A model generated the notes under the pieces. That model did not search any database and was not told the DNA's origin. It worked only from the letters and a program-made list of their open reading frames with translations. Positions 57,762 through 64,000 of a stretch of DNA of 64,000 bases are shown here, piece by piece. The DNA is from a virus, in the IMG/VR virus record IMGVR_UViG_3300025645_000042, positions 55,102 through 119,101 of that record, one strand, 5' to 3'. The first letter of the stretch is position 1. Each line of letters opens with the position of its first letter. The position numbers were made by a program, and so were the translations under genes.

Positions 57762-60518
57762 ATGAGAGCTAATAATAGAAATATATTTGTTGAGATTGAT
57801 AGTGCTGGTGGTGATTATGTAACTTCTGGTGATTTTAATACAGCTACTGGTGACGTAACCTTAACAAGATTATCAGGTGGAACTGTAGTTTATAACTTGG
57901 ATAATAGATATAGTCTTACGGGACATACACATGATATATCTGAAATAACTGGGTTTACTCAAACTGATGATTATTTAACTGGTCATACATTTAATACATC
58001 AACTGGACTATTTGAATCAGCATTGCAATCAGGTTCAACTATTTCAGTTAATTTAGATGGAAGATACTTACATTTATCCGCAACAACTGCTCAAGCTGCA
58101 TTAATATACTCACCAACTGGAAATACAACAGGTATAATAAAAAGTGGAAGGACTGAAGCTAATTATGGTCCTGTAGGGTCTGGTGCATTTGATTTATCTA
58201 ATTCTTTTTTACCATCATCTACTGTAGGTGCAACAGGTAGTAATTCATTTGCATTAAATTTTCAGACAACTGCAAGTGGTCAAGGTTCAACTGCAAGTGG
58301 TTTTAAAGCAATTGCTTCAGGTTCTTATTCAACTGCTAGTGGTTATGAAACAATTGCTTCAGGAGATTATTCAACTGCTTTTGGTAGAAGTACAACTGCA
58401 AACGTTAATGATTCAACTGCTTGGGGTGTTGGCACAACTGCATCAGGGCTCTACTCAACTGCATGGGGTCAAAACACAACTGCAAGTGGGGACCGCTCAA
58501 CAGCATGGGGTAGAGATGCAACTGCAACTATTGGATATGCAACTGCTTGGGGTAGAAATACGACTGCAAGTGCTGGTGCTGCAACTGCATGGGGTAGATT
58601 TACAACTGCATCAGGTTCTTATTCAACTGCATGGGGTTATAATAACACAGCACCTTCATATGGTGAAACAAATATTGGTTTATTTTCAACAACTGGAAAT
58701 ACCGTTGGACAACAATTTTCTTGGGATGGTGCTGATAGAATATTCAATGTAGGTAACGGAACAGGAGTTGGCTCACGTAGTGATGCTTTAACTATATTAA
58801 AATTTGGTGATGTAATTGCACCATCATTATCAATTGGTATAATAAATTCATCTGACGCAAGGGTATTAATTACGAAGGAATATGCTGATGCAAATTATTC
58901 AGGTGGAACTAATACAGATGATTATGTAACTGGTCATACATTTAATACAAGTACTGGTTTATTTGAATCGACATTACAATCAGGTTCAACTGTTTCAGTT
59001 AATTTAGATGGTAGGTATAGTCTCACGGGGCATACACATGTAGAATATCTTACTGGTTATACTGATACTAACGATTATGTAACTGGTGGCACATTTAACA
59101 CTGGGACAGGTAATTTAACTCTAACAAGATTATCTGGTGGAACTGTTGTGACCAATTTAGACAATAGGTATAGTGTTACAGGTCATACTCACTCACAATA
59201 TCTTACTGGATTCACTCAAACTGATGATTATGTAACTGGAAGTACATTTAACACTGGGACAGGTGATTTAACTCTAATAAGATTATCAGGTGGAACAATT
59301 GTCACTAATTTAGATGATAGGTATTCATTAACTGGCCACACTCATGACATATCTGAAATAAGTGGTTATACTGATACATTTGTAACTGGTCATACATTTA
59401 ATACAGCCACTGGTTTATTTGAATCAACTTTACAAAGTGGTGGAACTGTTTCAGTTAATCTTGATGGTAGATATTTACAAATTACTGGTAGTACTGGGGA
59501 TGATTATCTTACTGGTGGGACATTTAATGATTTAACTGGTGATTTAACCCTTGATTTATTATCAGGGAATACAGTAAATGTCAACCTAGATGGAAGATAT
59601 TTAACTGGATTTACCGAATCACCAAGTCAAGCTGCCTTAATATTCTCACCAACTGGAAATACAACAGGTATAATAAAAAGTGGAAGGACTGAAGCTAATT
59701 ATGGTCCTGTAGGGATAAGGGCTATAGATTTAACTAATTCATTGACAGCATCAGCCACAAGAGGCGCAACAGGTCAAGAATCAATGGCTTGGGGTAGAAA
59801 TACGACTGCAAGTGGTGACTATTCAACCACTTGGGGTTCTAACACAACTGCTAGTGGTGATACAACAACCGCTTGGGGTAGAAGTAATTTAGCTGGAGGT
59901 GATTGGTCAACCGCTTGGGGTCAAGGAAATAGAGTTTTATCCATTGGTGAAACGGCATTAGGTTTATATGGAAGTGAAGTCTCTGGTAATGGAACTACTT
60001 GGGTTGGTGCAGATAGAATATTTAATGTGGGTAATGGCATAAATACTGGGTTACGTAGTGATGCTCTAACTATATTAAAATATGGTGATGTAATTGCTCC
60101 TAGTTTAAGTATTGGTATAATAAATTCAGCTGACACAAGGGTATTGATTACAAAGGAATATGCTGATGCAAATTATTCAGGTGGAACTGGTGGTACTGGT
60201 TCAGGAATTACTTGGACTGCTGTAACTTCAAATACAACTTGTTCTTTTGATACTGGTTACATTGCTAATTCAGGTTCGTTAATAACATTCACATTACCAG
60301 TAAGCAATAATTTAAAAACAATTAGAGTTACTGGTAAAGGTACTGGTGGTTGGCAAGTCGATGTACCTTCTGGGTGGACTATAAACTTTGCTAGTATAGC
60401 TGTAACTGATAATTTACAATCTAACGATTCATCTGATTCCATAGAACTATTAGGTTTAGGAGATGATGAATATCAAGTAATATCGTCAATTGGTAATATT
60501 ACTTTTAATAATCTTTAA
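57762..60518 (+). CDS. Second modular tail fibre with YadA-like heads, 918 aa
   Basis: Paralogue of the giant fibre. It has four GHTH (HxH) motifs and the DGRYLxLSA unit. The main YadA-like head (about residues 158-303) is a run of ASGxYSTAxG repeats, with the Trp variant STAWGxxTTASG dominating. A second short head lies at about 662-723. A fibre C-terminal beta domain (about 816-918) carries a WQVDVPSGWTINFASIAV segment. Blocks at 59194-59506 and 60000-60195 are nearly identical to the giant fibre at DNA level, indicating recent exchange. The protein probably forms a trimeric spike with collagen-like head stacking. Confidence 0.88.
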   Translation: MRANNRNIFVEIDSAGGDYVTSGDFNTATGDVTLTRLSGGTVVYNLDNRYSLTGHTHDISEITGFTQTDDYLTGHTFNTSTGLFESALQSGSTISVNLDGRYLHLSATTAQAALIYSPTGNTTGIIKSGRTEANYGPVGSGAFDLSNSFLPSSTVGATGSNSFALNFQTTASGQGSTASGFKAIASGSYSTASGYETIASGDYSTAFGRSTTANVNDSTAWGVGTTASGLYSTAWGQNTTASGDRSTAWGRDATATIGYATAWGRNTTASAGAATAWGRFTTASGSYSTAWGYNNTAPSYGETNIGLFSTTGNTVGQQFSWDGADRIFNVGNGTGVGSRSDALTILKFGDVIAPSLSIGIINSSDARVLITKEYADANYSGGTNTDDYVTGHTFNTSTGLFESTLQSGSTVSVNLDGRYSLTGHTHVEYLTGYTDTNDYVTGGTFNTGTGNLTLTRLSGGTVVTNLDNRYSVTGHTHSQYLTGFTQTDDYVTGSTFNTGTGDLTLIRLSGGTIVTNLDDRYSLTGHTHDISEISGYTDTFVTGHTFNTATGLFESTLQSGGTVSVNLDGRYLQITGSTGDDYLTGGTFNDLTGDLTLDLLSGNTVNVNLDGRYLTGFTESPSQAALIFSPTGNTTGIIKSGRTEANYGPVGIRAIDLTNSLTASATRGATGQESMAWGRNTTASGDYSTTWGSNTTASGDTTTAWGRSNLAGGDWSTAWGQGNRVLSIGETALGLYGSEVSGNGTTWVGADRIFNVGNGINTGLRSDALTILKYGDVIAPSLSIGIINSADTRVLITKEYADANYSGGTGGTGSGITWTAVTSNTTCSFDTGYIANSGSLITFTLPVSNNLKTIRVTGKGTGGWQVDVPSGWTINFASIAVTDNLQSNDSSDSIELLGLGDDEYQVISSIGNITFNNL
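59194..59506 (+). repeat. Fused shared blocks (mosaic junction near 59384-59389)
   Basis: 59194-59389 matches 53561-53756 and 59384-59506 matches 54933-55055 of the giant fibre. The junction is a 6-bp AACTGG present at both ends of the extra 1182 bp in the giant fibre. Confidence 0.85.
60000..60195 (+). repeat. 196-bp block shared with the giant fibre (55921-56116)
   Basis: Differs at one position by eye; same reading frame. Confidence 0.85.
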
Positions 60519-60537
60519 TTAAATAACTAATAAGTTA

Positions 60538-60544
60538 TATTTAT
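60538..60544 (+). promoter_or_regulatory. Candidate late promoter element
   Basis: GTTATATTTATAAA, 14 nt upstream of the ATG at 60559. Confidence 0.45.
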
Positions 60545-60558
60545 AAATAAATAATAAA

Positions 60559-61053
60559 ATGGAACACACAATTAACATAAATCAAAGGTATAAAGTAGAA
60601 TGCTTTGATAAAGATGGAAATGAAAAATGGGAGGAAACTTTCGATAATTTAGTTGTAACTGCTGGTAGAAACCAATATTTAGACGCAACGCTTAAAACGG
60701 GTGACGCATCTCCAGCATGGTATGTTGGTTTAAAAGGAACTGGTGCACCTGTAGCTGGAGATACTATGGCATCTCATGGCGGTTGGACGACACTAACACC
60801 ATACTCAAATGCAACAAACCCAGTCTATACACCAGGTACAATAGCTTCTGGTAGTGTTGATAATGACGCTTCTAAAGCTGTATTTAATATTAACGCAACA
60901 TCAACGATATTTGGTGCGTTTTTAAGTGATAATAGTACTAAAGGTGGGGCTACTGGTATCTTATTAGGTGCTGGAGATTTTGCATCATCAAGAGCTGTTT
61001 TAGATGGAGATACTTTAAATGTAACTGTAACCTGTTCAATAACATCATCTTAA
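60559..61053 (+). CDS. Virion structural protein, 164 aa
   Basis: The pattern is common in phage tail or fibre regions: a beta N-terminus MEHTININQRYKVECFDKDG, AGRNQYLDATLKTGDASPAW, then YVGLKGTGAPVAGDTMASH and a final KAVFNINATSTIFGAFLSD segment. Proteins of this type are annotated as phage tail fibre or head accessory proteins; the exact location is unknown. It precedes a 346-aa structural gene and follows the second fibre. Late element upstream. Confidence 0.75.
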   Translation: MEHTININQRYKVECFDKDGNEKWEETFDNLVVTAGRNQYLDATLKTGDASPAWYVGLKGTGAPVAGDTMASHGGWTTLTPYSNATNPVYTPGTIASGSVDNDASKAVFNINATSTIFGAFLSDNSTKGGATGILLGAGDFASSRAVLDGDTLNVTVTCSITSS

Positions 61054-61067
61054 TAAAATAACGCTTT

Positions 61068-62108
61068 ATGGCCCAGTTTGGTAGACCTATATCTGATTTA
61101 CAGAATACTAGCATAACTGGTGGATTTGGTGCAATTGATGAAACTAGTGCTAGTGATGCTGACTTTTTATACAGTGCTGATAATACGGATACTGTATACG
61201 AGTGTGGGTTAACTTCAACGTTAGCTGACCCAGTAACTGGTGCAAGCCACACATTTAGATATAGAATTGCTGAAAGTGACGGTGGAGTTTTAGGTGATGG
61301 GGCTGGAAATGGAACTATAACTGTAGCAGTTTCATTACGTCAAGGTGCAACTGTTATTGCAACAGATACAACTAGAAATTGTACCAATGCTTGGACCACA
61401 CATACATTAACAATAACCACAGGTGAGGCTGATAATATAACTGATTATACCGACTTACGTTTGTATTTTGATATAGTAGGTTCAATGGGTGGTTCTCCAG
61501 GTGGTAGGCGTGGTGCTGGGATATCTTGGGGTGAATTAGAAATACCTGACAGACCAGAAATATTTGAAACTGTTACATTATCAGCTGGTAGTGATACTAC
61601 AACTGCGGCTATTTTAACAGCAAACACTTCGACAACTTTAACTTCAGATAATACAATAGATGATACAGGTGGTAAAGATGTAAGTGATTTAACTACATTA
61701 AGTGGTGATTCAACATTAACAACATCATACTTATTAACAGTTGATAGGTCTGTTACGTTAAGTACAGATAATACAATAAGTGATTCTGCAATTCATGAAA
61801 TGCTAGATAGTGTATCGTTAAATTCAGATAATTCAGTTTCTGACAGTAATTTAACTCTATTTAATAATATTACCACAGAAACTATTGATATTTCAGATGA
61901 TTTTCAAGGTAGTCAAAATTTTGATAGAAGTATTATATTAACTTCCGACCATTTATTGGATTCTGAAGCAATTATTAGTAGTACATATAATGAAAGTATA
62001 GAATTAAATTCAGAACACATATTACAATCATTAATTAGAAAAACAGATAAATTAACTATTATTAATATAGGTAAAATAACAGGAATAGGTAAAATAACAG
62101 GGTTATAA
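61068..62108 (+). CDS. Virion structural protein with N-terminal beta-sandwich, 346 aa
   Basis: Not assigned to a family. Residues about 1-170 look like a jelly-roll (HTFRYRIAESDGGVLGDGAG, then TDLRLYFDIVGSMGGSPGGR). The rest contains seven or so imperfect units such as SVTLSTDNTISDSAIHEML and SVSLNSDNSVSDSNL, suggesting a repetitive shaft. It ends KLTIINIGKITGIGKITGL with an 8-residue duplication. Its stop overlaps the next start (ATAATG). Confidence 0.75.
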   Translation: MAQFGRPISDLQNTSITGGFGAIDETSASDADFLYSADNTDTVYECGLTSTLADPVTGASHTFRYRIAESDGGVLGDGAGNGTITVAVSLRQGATVIATDTTRNCTNAWTTHTLTITTGEADNITDYTDLRLYFDIVGSMGGSPGGRRGAGISWGELEIPDRPEIFETVTLSAGSDTTTAAILTANTSTTLTSDNTIDDTGGKDVSDLTTLSGDSTLTTSYLLTVDRSVTLSTDNTISDSAIHEMLDSVSLNSDNSVSDSNLTLFNNITTETIDISDDFQGSQNFDRSIILTSDHLLDSEAIISSTYNESIELNSEHILQSLIRKTDKLTIINIGKITGIGKITGL

Positions 62109-64000
62109 TGAGAATAAATTCAATAGGGTCGCATTTTGAAAATATATTAAGTGGTTTTACATTTGGTACTCAAACAGAACAATTAACTGTTACTGGTGGA
62201 GATATTGATTTTGAAGCGGCAGCAATACCTGGTTTTGAATATACATTCCCTGAAAAATCTGGCGAAGTTGCTTTAACATCTGATATCAATTATTTAACTG
62301 GCACCACATTTAATACTGGTACAGGTGTATTGAGTTTGAGTATGTTAACTGGTAACACCTTTAATGTTGATTTAGATGGAAGATACCTTGAAGAATCCAT
62401 TTTTAACACATATACTGGTTCGACAACTGGTACTGATGATTATACAACTGGTGCCACATTTAACGACATTAATGGGGTTATTGAATTCACTAGATTATCT
62501 GGTGGAACATTTAATGTTGATATCGATGGTAGATACTTACCTACATCAGCTTATACAGATAGTAACGTGTTTGTTACTGGAAGTACATTTAATACGGGTA
62601 ATGGTATATTAGAATTCACCAATACATCAGGTGGTACATTCAATGTTGATTTAGATGGAAGGTACCTTGAATCTCACCCAATTATAACTGCCGCATCAAG
62701 TAGTGATAACTCAGGTAGAACTTATATTCAAGATTTATTAGTTGATGAATTTGGTCACGTAACTGGAATAACTACTTCTACAGAAACAGTTGTTGATACA
62801 AATACCACATATACTACTAGTGCTGTTGATTCTGGTGCTAACGCTATTATTAGGTTAACTGGTAGTGATGCATCAACAGATGATATCACATTGGTTGCTG
62901 GTTCTAATATGACAATTACACCATCTGGTGATAATATTACCTTAGCGGCAACTAATACAACTTATGGTACGGCAACGTCCACTGTTCAAGGTCTTATTGA
63001 GTTATTTAGTGATACTGTTCAAACCGTTGCATCTAATTCAGTTACCACAACTGCTAGTAGAACATATGGATTACAATTAAATTCTTCAGGACAAGCAGTT
63101 ATTAATGTACCTTGGACAGATACTCAAAATACTTATACTGCTACACTTACTGCTGGTACTGGATTAGCTGGTACGACATATAATCCTAGTACGAGTACCA
63201 CATTTAGTTTAGATTTTTCAGAATTAACTGTTGGTGGAACTTTAATTGCTACTGATTATTTAATAGCCGAAAATGGTGGGGTTGAAAATAGGCAATTAAT
63301 AAGTTCAATTCCATTATCTATTTTTAATAATGATTCTGCTTGGACTAGTAACGCTGGTACTGTAACATCTGTTACTGCTGGTGCTGGTATGACACAAACT
63401 GGTACATCAACTATTAACCCAACATTAAATGTAATTGGTGGCACTGGAATAACAGCAAATGCAAATGACATACAATTAGATTATACTGGCACTGATAACT
63501 TTATTGATAGCGCAACGAATTTAGAAGGTACTCCAATAGCTTCTAGTGATACAATTATTTACCATGATGCTACTGATAATAATATAAAAAAAGGATTTGT
63601 TAGTGATTTACCATTTACCACACCTACTGACTTGAACAGTTATTTACTTAATACAACCGATACACTTACAGGTGTATTAACAGTTACTAGTGATATAGAA
63701 ACTGGTGGTGATGTAAAATTAAATAGTAATAATAGGATAATACTTGATGGTGAATCAGATGAATTTGCATTTATAGTAAATGATTTAGCTAACACTTACG
63801 GTAAAGGTGCATCAGAAATAATAATTGCATCTACTGGTAATGGATTCCACTTTGTAGAAGGTGAAACCCTAGCTTACCAAGATGTAACTGCATCAGCTTT
63901 CATAACAGATGCTGGTACTGCCTCACAATTTGTTAAAGGTAATGGTACTTTAGATTCTAATACCTATTTAACATCATTTGATATAACAACTCAAACAGAC
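62108..64000 (+). CDS. Third large tail fibre, 3' end outside window
   Basis: Open from the ATG at 62108 to the last base (631 codons visible, no stop). It begins MRINSIGSHFENILSGFTF, then shares the fibre repeat unit (LTGTTFNTGTGVLSLSMLTG, DGRYLEESIF, FVTGSTFNTGNGILEFTNTS). A different shaft follows (from about residue 190) with recurring TGTGLAG/TYxAxT-type strands and GASEIIIAST near 590. No HxH motif is seen in the visible part. Together with the preceding two genes it forms the fibre operon. Confidence 0.85.
   Translation, partial: MRINSIGSHFENILSGFTFGTQTEQLTVTGGDIDFEAAAIPGFEYTFPEKSGEVALTSDINYLTGTTFNTGTGVLSLSMLTGNTFNVDLDGRYLEESIFNTYTGSTTGTDDYTTGATFNDINGVIEFTRLSGGTFNVDIDGRYLPTSAYTDSNVFVTGSTFNTGNGILEFTNTSGGTFNVDLDGRYLESHPIITAASSSDNSGRTYIQDLLVDEFGHVTGITTSTETVVDTNTTYTTSAVDSGANAIIRLTGSDASTDDITLVAGSNMTITPSGDNITLAATNTTYGTATSTVQGLIELFSDTVQTVASNSVTTTASRTYGLQLNSSGQAVINVPWTDTQNTYTATLTAGTGLAGTTYNPSTSTTFSLDFSELTVGGTLIATDYLIAENGGVENRQLISSIPLSIFNNDSAWTSNAGTVTSVTAGAGMTQTGTSTINPTLNVIGGTGITANANDIQLDYTGTDNFIDSATNLEGTPIASSDTIIYHDATDNNIKKGFVSDLPFTTPTDLNSYLLNTTDTLTGVLTVTSDIETGGDVKLNSNNRIILDGESDEFAFIVNDLANTYGKGASEIIIASTGNGFHFVEGETLAYQDVTASAFITDAGTASQFVKGNGTLDSNTYLTSFDITTQTD

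Noticed and set aside
58276-58752. 158-codon open frame overlapping the second fibre
   Set aside because: It is the shifted frame of the YadA-like repeat region; Gln/Leu-rich repeats follow directly from the repeated DNA.
49795-60518. CRISPR-like array
   Set aside because: The repeats are coding, in frame, of unequal spacing, and encode fibre units.

Overview
The window is part of a T4-like (contractile-tail, myovirus-type) bacteriophage genome, roughly 30% G+C by eye. The evidence is a colinear head module: terminase large subunit (gp17), portal (gp20), prohead protease (gp21), scaffold (gp22) and major capsid protein (gp23). It also carries a gp5-like baseplate hub protein, a gp55-like late sigma factor, PhoH and giant tail fibres. 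Translation starts lack a Shine-Dalgarno sequence and have A/T-rich leaders. Several genes start 4 nt downstream of a TTG-N19/20-TAnnTTTG promoter, the form used by Bacteroidota. A host in Bacteroidota (Flavobacteriia-like) is therefore inferred. No tRNA, CRISPR array or bacterial housekeeping gene was seen.

Layout. (1) 1-11.4 kb, plus strand: head morphogenesis. The portal is interrupted by a 424-aa intein with an HNH endonuclease. (2) 11.3-12.6 kb: a homing-endonuclease cassette at the 3' end of gp23, bounded by two diverged 69-bp copies of that 3' end. (3) 12.6-17.4 kb, minus strand: a small operon (RmlB, serine recombinase, HTH protein, several tiny genes), then a vWA protein and a zinc-ribbon protein with their own promoters. 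(4) 17.6-18.3 kb, plus strand: a lone gene broken by a frameshift at a G6 run. (5) 18.3-23.1 kb, minus strand: late structural genes, including the gp5-like hub protein. (6) 23.1-27.5 kb, minus strand: PhoH, two glycosyltransferases and the late sigma factor. (7) 27.6-46.0 kb, minus strand: 25 contiguous genes running from one candidate promoter to one terminator, mostly glycan biosynthesis. They include nucleotide-sugar dehydratases, an epimerase, two half-length DegT-like aminotransferases, acetyl/acyltransferases, FabH- and FabG-like enzymes, a NodU-type carbamoyltransferase, an FkbM methyltransferase and many glycosyltransferases. (8) 46.0-49.7 kb, minus strand: another glycosyltransferase, then a late structural operon. 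(9) 49.8-64.0 kb, plus strand: tail fibres built from repeated HxH, YadA-like and propeller modules, running off the window end.

How it fits together. Candidate early promoters drive the RmlB operon, the glycan operon and the endonuclease. The gp55-like sigma factor would then read a TATTTAT element found upstream of many structural genes on both strands. The glycan cluster has nucleotide-sugar synthesis, amination, acylation, methylation, carbamoylation and transfer functions. It has no recognisable membrane protein, flippase, polymerase or lipid-linked initiating transferase. The simplest reading is cytoplasmic glycosylation of virion components, possibly imitating host surface sugars. That reading is inference.
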